The translations under genes were made by a program, and so were the position numbers. From Symbiodinium natans (taxonomy: Eukaryota; Sar; Dinophyceae; Suessiales; Symbiodiniaceae), in contig CAJNDS010002501.1 in NCBI GenBank assembly GCA_905221605.1, forward strand, positions 672,501-736,500: 64,000 nt of DNA. Reading direction: 5' to 3'. Below are positions 11,701 through 21,400 of the stretch, in pieces. Position 1 is the first letter of the stretch, and the number at the start of each line of letters is the position of its first letter. Under the pieces are notes generated by a model. The model saw only the letters and a program-made list of their open reading frames with translations, did not search any database and had not been told where the DNA came from.

Positions 11701-14700
11701 GCTCCGCATGGCCACTTACAACACACTGTCTCTCCAATCCTTGGCGCAGAGGCACACAATTGCCACCTTGTTCGCGCAGCGGGATGTCCACCTCATAGGG
11801 TTGCAGGAATGTAGGTATACGCCCGCCGAGCCTAGGTCTAGGCAGGGAGAGTATCATGTCTACGCTGGTCCCAATGATGCTGGCCAGTTTGGGTGCCAGC
11901 TCTGGGTCAAAGCAGATTGTCCTTTCGCGCAGAGCCATACTGGAGAGGCAGTGCAGTTCTGTCCTTCACAAGCCTCCATCCTTGTCGCTGAGCCTAGACT
12001 CCTGGTTGTCTTGCTTGATTTAGGAAGCATGGCCATGGCGTGTGTAGTGGGGCATGGCCCTACTGCTGCAGCTGGAACAGAAATAGTCACGGCGTGGTGG
12101 AACAGGCTGGACAGCTGTCTGCGAATGATACCACGCAAATTCCGGCCTTTCCTTTTCCTGGACGGCAACGCCAGGTTCCAACAAGGGCCAGCGGGCGGTG
12201 ATACACTTGCGGCGCAACCTCAGAATCTGCCTGCAACGATGCTGAGGGAGACTGCCCTTCGACATTCTTTTGGCTGCAGTGCTCAAGTTGATGAGTGCCC
12301 TAGACCGGTAGTGTCTTGGGTCGGTGGTAAAGGCAAAACAGGGTGCATTGACTACCTGCTTGTGCCGGACAGCTTAAGAAACGGCTTTAAGACTGAGGGC
12401 AGTTGGGGCGACTTCCCCACTATCCACGGGCCTGATCACGTGCCAGTTGTTGCACGTGTTCAATGGACAGACGCGGCTTTGCCTACCTGTAGCCCTATGT
12501 CCATTGACAGAGCTGCAATGCTCACCCCTCATGGCAGAGAAGAAGTCGTCAGAATCATGCAGTCAGCGCCTTGCTTGCCATGGACTGCTCACGCCGACGA
12601 CTATCTCCATGAACTTAACTCATACCTTGGCACGCAGCTAGCCGCATCTTTCCCACTTCACAGGCAGCGACCCCGACAGCCAAGCATTTCTGACCACACA
12701 TGGAGCTGGATCAGACACCGACGGGCACTGCGGCGCCAGTTGCACCGCATTCGAAGCATGCAAAATCTTCAAAGACTTCGTAGGTGCTTCCAAAGCTGGC
12801 GTAGGAACAGAACTGAACGCGACCATGCAGAGAGGTGGAGCCTTCTGCAAGCAAGAGTCGGCCAGATGATACGCGCAGCCACTTCCCAGATCCGCGTGCA
12901 GATGCGCAGAGACACGGCTGCGCACGTCCGGGCCGCTTTCGCCGAGGCGCGCGCAGACGGCCCCGAAGCTGTCGCTCGCTTGCTCCGCAACACCTTGCGT
13001 ACGGGTCGATCCTATAGGCCGTTGAGGGTCGCGCCTGCGCTTGAAGTTGATGGGCAGGTTGTCGCAGGCCAATCAGCTGTCGAAAGAACTTTCGCAGAAT
13101 ACTTCGCGGCTGCTGAAAAGGCGCAGGAGAGCACCAGAGCTGAGCTAGATGCGCTGCCCAGCGCGGCCCTTGGGCCTGTCGACGCCGACAACACTCCGAG
13201 CTTGATGCAACTTGCGGGACGTTTTGCAATGATGAAGCGCAACAAAGCCACTGGGATTTCCAAGATCCCGGCGGAAGCCTTCCGCGCCGCTCCCATACAT
13301 GCAGCAGCGCTCCACTTCCCCTTGCTACTACGCATGGCTGTTGGGCGAGAAGCACCTTTCTTGTGGAGCGGCGGGTTGAGTGTCCCGCTGCCGAAGCCAG
13401 CTAAGCCGCTCAAAGAGCTCAATGGGTGGCGAAGCGTGATGTTACATGAGGTTGCCTGTAAAGCAGTAGGACAGACCTTCAGGCCCTTGCTTGTCCGACA
13501 TTTCCTTCAGCTGGCGTCCGAGGCCCAGTGTGGATCCCAGCGTAGTGTGCCCCTTGCGCTTCCGATGGTGCACGTACGTGCTCACCTGCAGCACCTTCAG
13601 GCCAAAGGCAAGTCCGGCGCCATCCTCTTCATTGATTCCAAAGATGCCTACTACAGCGTCATTAGGAATTTTTTGTTCAAGGATGGGGCGATTCGTTCTC
13701 AAGCCAGTCTTGCAGACATGATACAGCGCGTTCACCCCTGTCCGGACAAACAGCGCGAGCTTGCTGCAGCACTAGTTGGACCGGGACTGCTTGCCGATGC
13801 GCCGCCCGCGCTGGTCAACTATGTGAAAGGCACCCTCACCAATGCATGGTTCACCACTGCCGCCGATGCCAGCATTCTAATGTCTACTGCCACTGGTACC
13901 TCTCCTGGTGCCCCTCTGGCTGATGCCCTCTTTCAAGTAATTTTCACTACAGTGCTGGATGGCCTTCGAAGTCGGCTGAGCAACGCGGGACTTGACGTGC
14001 TCGCTGATGATGGGTCTAGCGCGCCACATCCGACATGGGCTGATGATGTGGCCGTGCCGCTCCTCAGTGACAGGGCAGATGAAGTACCAAGTGCTGTCCA
14101 GCAAGCCGCCGTGACTGCGCACGAAGAAATGAGCAAGGTGGGCCTGCATATGAACTTCGACAGAGGCAAGTCAGAAGCGATGCTCATACTTAGGGGTCCA
14201 GGGTCTCGACGGCTCCGACAGCGCCTTCTCAGCCCCAAGAAGCCCTTTCTGCCTGTTACCCTACAGAATGGAGTGCAGGTTCAACTGGCGCTGACGCAGT
14301 CTTATGTGCACTTAGGAGGCTTAGTGACGGATGATGGCAAGTACATGCAGGACATCGATCGCAGACATGCGCTCGCCGCTGCAAATTTCAATGCCTTCAG
14401 AAGGGCCATTCTTTACAACTCCGCCTTGACAGTGATCGACAAAGGGCAGCTGTTCCATTGCTTGGTGCTGACAAGGTACATGCATGGCATGGGACAGTGG
14501 ATCCTCGACAAGCGCGCGATGGCTCGCCTTAGGTCCCATGTGTATGGGTGGTACCGAAAGATGACGCGACCGCTTACAGGGTTCTCCTCTCGAGGCTTGA
14601 CTGATGCGGAGGTCTGCGCCCTTACCGGACTCTTCCCGGTAGAGGTCCATGTGACGGCGGCCAGAGCCATGCAGCTGCACACGATCGCGACGCAGGGACC

Positions 14701-15649
14701 GGGCTACCTGTGGTCGATCCTTCAAGCGGCCCCGGAGTGGCTAGACGCTGCCCTCAATGCACTCCGTGAGGCTGCCTGTGACACTGAGGCAGGCATAGAG
14801 CTGCCGCAGGCAAGAGCAGAAGCGCTACACTTTCTGCATGGACACCTGACGTGGCTTCGACGTTTGCCTGCTGCGCTGAAGCGGCAAGCTGGCCGAAAAC
14901 AAGCTGAGGCGCGCAACAGCCTTGTTCGCAAAGCGAGAGACCTGTGTCGCTTGCACGATGAAGGCGGTGGGATCTTCAGCCTGCCGGCTGCTTCTGGCCA
15001 CTCTGGCTTCCTATGTGTCGTTTGTGGTGGTCTTTTCTCCACGCGCGCTGCGTTGTGCTCTCACCTCTCCCGAAGACATATGCATGCGAGCTCCACAGCT
15101 CACATTGCAGGTACGCGATGCGCAGTGTGTTCCATGGAGTTTTGGACCACGCCCAGGCTTCGCCTCCATTTGAGAAAAGCCCCCAAATGCCTCACAGCAC
15201 ACATTGAGGCTGATCTGAGCTTTCTGAGTACAGAGCATAAATGTGAGATCAGCTTGAGCCGCAAGCCCGCCGTGCGCACGCCCGGCCCCACGCCCTTCTG
15301 GGCCTGCATGCGACCAGCTGCGACACCGCAGGAGATGCCTAAGCCGCTGGATCCACTTGTTTTTGTTTGGAGTGTTGCTGTAAGACATGCTAACGACTCC
15401 ACGACATGCCTCAAGGAAATTGTAGAGTTCCTCCTGTTGCTTCCTGAAACGGTTCCCGCGCAGGAAATTCTTGAAGCTTGCCCACTAACTGTTTTGTTGA
15501 ATCCCACGACGGCTGAGAAATTGGCCAGCCTCGTGCAGCTTGGTACCCACATCGTGGCATGGCGCCGGAGAGGTGGCAATGCACACTTTCGTGAGGGACC
15601 ATTTCAGGTAACGTGCCAAGGCGACAGGGTGATGGTGACCATCGCCTAG
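8792..15649 (+). CDS. LINE ORF2 polyprotein: RNase H - APE endonuclease - reverse transcriptase - zinc fingers
   Basis: From the first in-frame ATG after ORF1's stop the protein has 2285 residues. The same frame is stop-free back to 7352. Order: Pro/Gly/Ala repeat (about residues 250-650); RNase H from residue 741 with LYTDGSYD, AELYALAA, YDAKAA, HHVSSHTGN and FVDVAAK, so the acidic residues are present; APE-type endonuclease at about 970-1230 (ATYNTLSL, GLQECR, LDGNAR, IDYLLVP, GPDHVPVV); reverse transcriptase at about 1490-1820 (LNGWRSVMLHE, ILFIDSKDAYYSV, GTSPGAPLADALFQ, TWADDVAVP); then a C2H2 finger (CVVC...HLSRRH) and a CCHC-like finger near 2074-2130. RNase H before the endonuclease is unusual, since in R1, I and related LINE clades it follows the RT. 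All catalytic motifs look intact. The product should nick target DNA and prime reverse transcription there. Confidence 0.9.
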   Translation: MCFEATSSRHQLTWLVDPRIKDDLVEASRQESSWHGPSALSFPGECTSAVLWASNCVEKRVHSDCFAPKDLCKEGFGKNAASKKLSEWHDSPVHRSSWLKPGAKLLRTVSFCEGLEPPLHAMTLEACRVVNNFRNTLHMAYACPTHRDGSLTKPVSSPRYALASPDVTVTQVRKSAGFCPTRRDASVPTPESSLPYTTPAMPTLLTSEPATVVDSSCAEPENPPQLQLVSREQSRDGPAPPTKLCAPALGSYPVAAQADGAIAPGVPAFPGPPGSYPVAAQVDGAAEPGVPGFPSTAGSGHFPVAAQALGAVAQGVPGSAGSGQFRVAAQAGAVAQGVPGATGSGHFPVAAQAGVVVQGVPGSAGSGHIPVAAQAGAVAQGVPGSAGSGHFPFPAQAGAVAQGVPGATGSGHFPVAAQAGAVAQGVPGATGSGHFPVAAQAGAVAQGVPGSAGSGHFPVAAQAGAVAQGVPGATGSGHFSVPALAGAVAQGVPGSAGSGHFPFSAQAGAVAQGVPGATGSGHFPVAAQAGAVAQGVPGATGSGHFPVAAQAGAVAQGVPGSAGSGHFPVAAQAGAVAQGVPGATGSGHFSVLALAGAVAQGVQGSAGSGHFPVAAQAGAVAQGVPGATSSGHSPVAAQAGAAVQGVPGALPGVVDLGCSVSQVKVSHQRCNNSVHVVQPFLTTTVPAMLDSVFNPHEFGLGCLELEWGQLGHLHHTTLQALQDLECFLVQKPIHELALYTDGSYDPRTGIAAWAVCALARQAHGWCFVGFAANALPDEHKTEVGQQGLSHQAELYALAAALVLVGSVADIPASIGYDAKAAATIAQAIAWPKQSDRLSEALALLAHLATSRAPRLDWHHVSSHTGNPFNEFVDVAAKRAVQGKCRHPILQDHIVNVVLSTEFQWCWLHDNAIVPSHAVPPVDEAGTMRPIQGKPSSHPSLCTWPNLDRRRHVKPNLRCKTQKMPPVMTWQLRMATYNTLSLQSLAQRHTIATLFAQRDVHLIGLQECRYTPAEPRSRQGEYHVYAGPNDAGQFGCQLWVKADCPFAQSHTGEAVQFCPSQASILVAEPRLLVVLLDLGSMAMACVVGHGPTAAAGTEIVTAWWNRLDSCLRMIPRKFRPFLFLDGNARFQQGPAGGDTLAAQPQNLPATMLRETALRHSFGCSAQVDECPRPVVSWVGGKGKTGCIDYLLVPDSLRNGFKTEGSWGDFPTIHGPDHVPVVARVQWTDAALPTCSPMSIDRAAMLTPHGREEVVRIMQSAPCLPWTAHADDYLHELNSYLGTQLAASFPLHRQRPRQPSISDHTWSWIRHRRALRRQLHRIRSMQNLQRLRRCFQSWRRNRTERDHAERWSLLQARVGQMIRAATSQIRVQMRRDTAAHVRAAFAEARADGPEAVARLLRNTLRTGRSYRPLRVAPALEVDGQVVAGQSAVERTFAEYFAAAEKAQESTRAELDALPSAALGPVDADNTPSLMQLAGRFAMMKRNKATGISKIPAEAFRAAPIHAAALHFPLLLRMAVGREAPFLWSGGLSVPLPKPAKPLKELNGWRSVMLHEVACKAVGQTFRPLLVRHFLQLASEAQCGSQRSVPLALPMVHVRAHLQHLQAKGKSGAILFIDSKDAYYSVIRNFLFKDGAIRSQASLADMIQRVHPCPDKQRELAAALVGPGLLADAPPALVNYVKGTLTNAWFTTAADASILMSTATGTSPGAPLADALFQVIFTTVLDGLRSRLSNAGLDVLADDGSSAPHPTWADDVAVPLLSDRADEVPSAVQQAAVTAHEEMSKVGLHMNFDRGKSEAMLILRGPGSRRLRQRLLSPKKPFLPVTLQNGVQVQLALTQSYVHLGGLVTDDGKYMQDIDRRHALAAANFNAFRRAILYNSALTVIDKGQLFHCLVLTRYMHGMGQWILDKRAMARLRSHVYGWYRKMTRPLTGFSSRGLTDAEVCALTGLFPVEVHVTAARAMQLHTIATQGPGYLWSILQAAPEWLDAALNALREAACDTEAGIELPQARAEALHFLHGHLTWLRRLPAALKRQAGRKQAEARNSLVRKARDLCRLHDEGGGIFSLPAASGHSGFLCVVCGGLFSTRAALCSHLSRRHMHASSTAHIAGTRCAVCSMEFWTTPRLRLHLRKAPKCLTAHIEADLSFLSTEHKCEISLSRKPAVRTPGPTPFWACMRPAATPQEMPKPLDPLVFVWSVAVRHANDSTTCLKEIVEFLLLLPETVPAQEILEACPLTVLLNPTTAEKLASLVQLGTHIVAWRRRGGNAHFREGPFQVTCQGDRVMVTIA
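9690..10740 (+). repeat. 66-bp coding minisatellite in ORF2, 16 units, with 330-bp higher-order repeat
   Basis: Sixteen tandem 66-bp units encode a 22-residue unit that begins GAVAQGVPGATGSGHF. Variants ATG/SAG and PVAAQ/PFPAQ/SVPAL mark individual units. Units starting at 9961, 10291 and 10621 are exactly 330 bp apart: a five-unit block (PF.AQ, three PVAAQ, SV.AL) occurs twice in succession. The unit length is a multiple of three, and several frames on both strands stay open across the array. The translation is low-complexity, elastin- or collagen-like, and may be a flexible linker. Confidence 0.9.
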
Positions 15650-15696
15650 TCGTGTGGAGCTGAGCGCGTCCATCGGACTCAAGCAGCAGAGCCACA

Positions 15697-16300
15697 AACC
15701 CTAAACCCTAAACCCTGAACCCTAAAACCTAAACCCTAAACCCTAAACCTGCCCAAAATCGAGCTTTAGGCTCAGGAGGCCTGTAGGTTGCCCTCGCAGC
15801 TACCGGCCCGCGGCCGACACCAGGCATCGGCGCCTCCTTGGCACCTCGAGGTGTTCAGTTTAGGTTTTCGGGTTTAGGGTTTAGGGTTTCGGGTTTCGGG
15901 TTTAGGGTTTAGGTTTAAGGTTTAGGGTTTAGGGTCAGCTTGTTGGGGGGTGAGTTGGCGGGGGAGTTGGGGGGCATTGAAGCTCTCTAGGGTGGCCTAC
16001 CAAGGAAGAAGAGTCCTAACAAAGCGTGTTTCTCATAGACTTTTGAGTGTCGTTTCTGGGTTGCTCAGTCACCATACTATAATCAGGGTACCCTTGTCGA
16101 AGTTGGTTTTTGATGAGGGAACCTTCAGAAAACAGCCGAAAGGGCACCACTGGGCTACTAGGGTATCATGGCTTCACTGTGGTATTCGGATGGGGATGCA
16201 ATCGACTTATTTCAGGGCTGGGAGAGGGGGCGACTAAGAGCATCAAGGAGGGGAGAGGCCTGGGATCCATAGCTGCCTCCTTCGGCTCCGCAGCAGCATC
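15697..16300. other. Repeat-rich spacer with possible exon and degenerate family A element
   Basis: CCCTAAA and TTTAGGG arrays flank a unique patch at about 15760-15850. Family A-like ends (GTTGCTCAGTCACC...GGCACCACTGGGCTAC) mark a degenerate MITE at about 16063-16167. I see no confident gene. Confidence 0.5.
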
Positions 16301-16340
16301 CTTAGCGGCCTCCTTTGGAGAGGAGCCTCAGCAGCTTCCT

Positions 16341-16776
16341 CTAGCCGAGGGGAGGCGCCTTGACCGTAGGCATTCCCGCTCTAGCTGCCTGCATAGCTAG
16401 CGGGCCCAACCGGTTTGCGATGTTAGCCCTCCTCTGTAGCTCCGCCCGTAGCGATGCCGTGCCCCCTTCGGTGCGTAGCAAGTGGGCTAGCTCTTCCACC
16501 ACGTCTTCGACAGGCAGATTCGGGTAGATGAGGAGGATTTGAGGCTTAGGATTCTAGGATATTTAGGGTTTTAGCTCTTAGGATGATATCGGGTTGAGGG
16601 CTTCAGTTTTAGGACGTTTGAGGGTGTTTAGGGTACATATAGGGTTTAGGGTTTAGGGTTTATGATTTAGGGTTTAGGGTTTAGGGTTTAGGGTTTAGGG
16701 GCAGAGTTTTTGGGAGATGAACTGATGCCGCAGCAAGGCACACGAAGGCCAACAGCAGCAGTGCGCGGAGGCACAT
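16341..16776 (-). CDS. Small secreted protein, two exons
   Basis: ATG at 16776 opens MCLRALLLLAFVCLAAASVH, a textbook signal peptide, running to about 16698. After a TTTAGGG-containing intron, a long open exon (about 16548-16341) reads ILLIYPNLPVEDVVEELAHL, then LRTEGG and a helical Arg/Ala-rich segment, and ends in TAG at 16341-16343. The mature product would be about 75 residues and amphipathic-helical. I do not recognise a family. The splice junction is not fixed, because exon 1 could end at either of two donor-like positions. The two islands could instead belong to different genes. Confidence 0.45.
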
Positions 16777-16793
16777 GGCTCCAGGATGGCTAA

Positions 16794-16935
16794 GGGCTTA
16801 GGGCTTAGGGCTTAGGGCTTAGGGCCTAGGGCTTAGCGCTTAGGGCTTAGGGCTTAGGGCTTAGGGTTTAGGGTTTAGGGTTTAGGGTTTAGGGTTTAGG
16901 GTTTAGGGTTTAGGGTTTAGGGTTTAGGGTTGAGG
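16794..16935. repeat. TTAGGGC array merging into TTTAGGG array
   Basis: About ten GGGCTTA units pass directly into about ten GGGTTTA units, immediately upstream of the signal-peptide exon. Confidence 0.9.
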
Positions 16936-18450
16936 TTATAGGCTTCCTGCATGCAATGTTTCCTGGGTCTTCCTGGAGCATGCGAGGGGGCATGCTGGTT
17001 CGTGATTTGAAGCCGGTAAGGCCTTTCAACGCACATGAAGTTTTTATCACACGTGTGTATGGACAGTTCTCTAGATTATGGTCTCTCCTGGGTCCTTATT
17101 ATACGGCGGCCCCTCTTATTCAGGGTACCCAACTAGACCCAGGAGTAACCTAGGAATAAGAGGGTACCCCTTTTTGGTTTTAAGGGGATGAGTAGGGAAG
17201 CCCAACCCTAACGCAAGGAATTTAGGGCCTACTCCGGGTCCTAGTAGCCATAAACCCTAAGTTGCAAGGCTGTTCCGGAAGTCTCCATCCTCAGCCTTTT
17301 GTGGCCCGGTGGAGCTGTGCTAAATTCTCTAAGGGCCCATGGACCTACATAGTACAGACTTGGGCCCTAAAGCTACTACATGTCAACCCTCATGTAAGGC
17401 CCAAGTGTACGCCATATAGGTACACGGACGTTTTAGGGTTTAGGGTTTAGGGTTTAAGGTTTAGGGTTTAGGGTGGGCAGCTACGACTTAGATCCGAAGA
17501 CGCACGTCCAAGCAAGAGTTGCTTGGTCCACCGGCCCTTGCCCCCTTTCTGCTGCGGCTCCTGGAACACATCTAGGCTTCAAGGTCCTGGGTTTAGGGTT
17601 TAGGGTTTAGGGTTTAGGGTTTAGGGTTGAGGGTTTAGGGTTTAGGGTTTAGGCTTTAGGCTTTAGGCTTTAGGCTTTGGGGTTTGGTTTGGGGTTTAGG
17701 GCTACTCAACGATTGGCTCCATGGCTGATGACAGCAGGGTCAGAGAATCGTGGCATTTGGAATCTGGACGGACTGGCCATGAAGCCCAAAGATTTAGGTT
17801 CCTACCGACTGCTAGTACGCAAGGCAAGTGGCAAGAAGCGCCGATCGTCCTGTTGAGTCAGGGTTCATGCCGACCCAAAGGCTCCACTGTAGTTCCTTTT
17901 GGGTTAGCAGTATGCTACCCCGAAAAGGTACTGCCTAGGAGCCTCTGGGTACTAAAGAGACGGTCGCAGCTGGGGAGTTGCTGCTTATATCAGACTCTTA
18001 CAAACAGCATAACATCTATAGAAGCCTCTTACTTGGTAGCCCAGGATCGGATCCTTGGACATCAGCCCCTCGCCGCGGATGCATTCCCAGACCTGCTGCA
18101 GGGTGATTCCCCCCCCCCCCCCCGGTTTGGGGTTTAGGGGTTAGGGGTTTAGGGTTTAGGGCGTTTAGGGCGTTTAGGGTTTAGGGTTCAGGGTTTAGGG
18201 TTTAGGGTTTAGGGGTTAGGGATTAGGGGTTAGGGGTTAGGGGTTAGGGGTTAGGGGTTAGGGTTAGGGGTTAGGGGTTAGGGGTATAGGGATTGGGGGG
18301 TGCTGAAACCGAAAACTATTTTCAAATTAGCTGCTGCATGGGTTTGAGGGTGTGAGGGCTTGAGAGTTTCTGATTTTTTGGAGGGTTCAGGGTGTAGAGT
18401 TTCGGTTGCTTCTGGCTTGTGGGGGTTAAAGGGTTCAGGATTTAGGGTTC
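16936..18450. other. Telomere-repeat-rich spacer; no confident gene
   Basis: Family E sequence (TAGACCCAGGAGTAACCT, about 17086-17175; relatives at 30968-31096) and TTTAGGG arrays at 17432-17475, 17588-17650 and 18131-18290 are present. The last includes a GGGGTTA variant block. The 417-bp open frame at 17721-18137 has no recognisable motif and ends in a poly-C run; I do not call it a gene. Confidence 0.5.
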
Positions 18451-18451
18451 G

Positions 18452-21400
18452 GGGTTCAAGTCGTCGAATGCCGTGCTCCCAGCCCCTGACCTTTTGCAGA
18501 CTCCGACTCTAGACCGGCAACCGCGTGTCCTTGAGACATCATCGGCGGATGCCGTCGCCCGGGTGAAACATGAATGAAACTTCACATGCATCATCCGCCT
18601 CACTACCTTGGTAGCCCGGTAACCATGCTATGACAAGGGTACCCTTTTTGGGGGGTTGGTTCCGCTATACGGGAACCTGGCCCGCAAAAAAAGGAAAAGG
18701 GTACCACTGGGGCACCAAGTTGCCGGAAGAACTGATCCATTCGCTGTGTTGTCTGCGCCTGGTTCGAGGAAGCACCGAAGTTGCTGGTGGTCCACTGAAT
18801 GGTATCCTAGGATAGCGGTTTCGGGTTTCGGGTTTAGGGTTTAGGGTCTTGGGATAGCCCTTGAAGGCATCGAACAAAGTAGTGCCGCAAGATCTCCACG
18901 AACCCAAGAAAGGAAAATGTGTAGTTCTCTCAACTAGGGTCCCTTTTTGGGTCGCCTAGATAGTACACCACCCTTAAAAACACAAAGCCCCAAAATGGGC
19001 CCAAACTTAGAGCTAAACCCTAAACCCTAAACCCTAAGCCCAAAGCCCTAAGCCCCGAAGCCCGAAGCCCTAAGCCCTAAGCCCCAAGCCCCAAGGCCGA
19101 AGGCCTAAGGCCTAAACCCTAAACCCTAATCGAAAATATCCCAAGGGCCCACCGAGTGTCCGACAGCGACGCCAGGCTCCCAGCACGACGGAGGCGCCCC
19201 GACTTTCCCACAGTGCTTCGCGCGAGGCCGAACTGTACCAGGCTCTGCCTGGCTACTGAACTTGAGCGAGTTTAGGGTTTAGGGTTTAGGGTTTGGGGTT
19301 TAAGGTTTAGGGTTTAGGGTTTAGGGCTTAGGGCTTAGGGCTTAGGGCTTAGGGCTTAGGGCTTAGGGTTTAGCGGACTGAACTTGAAGATCAAAAGACT
19401 TTACTGTTTATACAGGGAAAGAGTGATGAATTTGACGTTTAACATTAAAAACCACACAAAGAATCATTGAAGGATCACCTGAGCTGCTGCTTCTTCAATC
19501 GCTGCAGGGGGTAGACGCAAAGAATGCATTTCCTTAGTTGTCCGGAAAAATTGGGGGACTGAAGGTTAACCTTTGAAAATTAAATAGGGATAGCCCTAAA
19601 CCCGAAACCCTTAGATTTGGAGTAGACCCTGGAAAAAAAACTTCATACTTGTTGGGTATAAGTAGCTACAATAGGAACCCAGAACCAAAAAAAGTATTAA
19701 AGTATAGTACTCCAAGACCCAGTACCTATTCTACAACTAAGTCTCCGCCCATAGAGCGACGCGGCACCCCAGGTGCCGTCGAACATGTCACCGGGTGGAA
19801 CGACCGCCTTCTGCACCTGACAAGGGACTCAAGGAGGTTTAGGGTTTAGGGTTTAGGGTTTAGGGTTTGGGGTTTGGGGTTTAGGTTTAGGGTTTAGGGT
19901 TTAGGGTTTAGGGTTTAGGGTTTAGGGTTTAGGGTTTAGGGTTTTTTTTTTTAACAACCCTTCACTCCTTTTCGGGCGAGCTTACAGCTAGGGTAGGTTA
20001 CGAAACCGGAAAGCATGCCCCTCAGTACTCCCTGTGCATGATCACGTCACACGGGTTTAGGGTTTAGGGTTTAGGGTTTAGGGTTTAGGGTTAAGGGTTT
20101 AGGGTTTAGGGTTAGATGCCAACTGCGAACCCTTAAACAACCACCTGAAGGGCATGCAGGGGGGGGGGGGGGATATTGTTAGTTCCCTTACTTCCCATGA
20201 GAAACTACAATCAGCCTCCCTAAGCCCTAAACCCTAAACCCTAAACTCTAAGCCCTAAACCCTAAAAACCCTGAGGATATCAAACCGGGAGATCGGCTTC
20301 TTGATTCCCTCTCTTTTCCCAGGAGGGCTTGTATTCACAGCCAAAACCCCCAGACCGCATAAGCCCTAAACCCTAAACCCTAAACCCTAAACCCTAAACC
20401 CTGAACCCTAAACACCTAAACCCTCTAAAAGGCACTCCAAGGGTAGTCGCCTGAAAAGTAAAGCCCAAACCCCTAAACTCCTTGACCTCCTAAACCCTCC
20501 TGGAGGCACTCCAATGGTAGTCCCCTGAACCCTAAACTCCTAAACTTCTAAACTCCTAAACTTCTAAACTCCTAAACTCCTGAACTCCTAAACTCCTAAA
20601 CTCCTAAACTCCTAAACTCCTAAACACCTAAACTCCTAAACACCTAAACTCCTAAACTCCTAAACTTTTGAACTCCTAAACTCCTAAACTCCCAAACTCC
20701 GAAACTTCTAAACCCTGAACCCTAAACCCTAAACCCCTAAGCCCCCTAAACCCTAAACTCCTACACTCGTAAACCCTCGAAAAGGCACTCCAAGGGTGTT
20801 GGTATGGAAGAGCTCGCAGCCAGTGGCGCCGGGTCCCACGAAGACCACATCCCGGCCACTTGCGTTTCGCTGGGGAAGTCCCAAGATGCACTTCTCCTGG
20901 GTTCCGGGTTGAAGGGTTTAGGGTTTAGGGTTTAGGGTTTAGGGTTTAGGGTTTAGGGTTCAGGGCTTAGGGTTTAGGGTTTAGGGTTCAGGCTTTAGGG
21001 TTTAGCGGCTAGCGTTTAGGGTATAGGGTTCTTGCGAAAGAGCTTAGCTACCACAATACATAATGTAAGCTCCTTAGCAATAGCCCTAAACCCCAAAACC
21101 TCAACCCCTGAACCCTGAATGAACCCTAAACCCTAAACCCCTTAAGCCCAGAATCCGCATACTCATCAAAAGTCGCCGGCCGCGAGCACGGGTACCTAGG
21201 TTGTCCAGGGGTTTCAGTCTAGGGTTCAATGGTTAGGGTTTATGGTTTAGGGCTTATGGTTTAGGGTTTAGGGTTTTGAGTTTAGGGTTTGGGGTTTAGG
21301 GTTTAGGGTTTAGGGTACTGTACCCAGGTTGTCCACTAAGAAAAAAAGCGTGCTTTGGTTTGTATTTTGGGGGTTTGTAGGGTTTAGGGTTTAGGGTTTA

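Larger units (their letters stand above)
7091..15696 (+). mobile_element. LINE (non-LTR retrotransposon) embedded in CCCTAAA repeats
   Basis: The 8.6 kb unit has about 570 bp of 5' leader, ORF1 (7662-8642), ORF2 (8792-15649) and only about 45 bp of 3' UTR. It is bounded on both sides by CCCTAAA arrays: the left boundary is ...CCCTA/GGTGTCTCGG and the right is GAGCCAC/AAACCCTAAA. There is no poly(A) tail; the telomere-like repeat follows directly. With repeats on both sides no TSD can be defined. It may target telomeric repeat, as the TRAS and SART LINEs of insects do, or may have landed in a repeat-rich intron. Intact ORFs suggest a recent copy. Confidence 0.85.
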
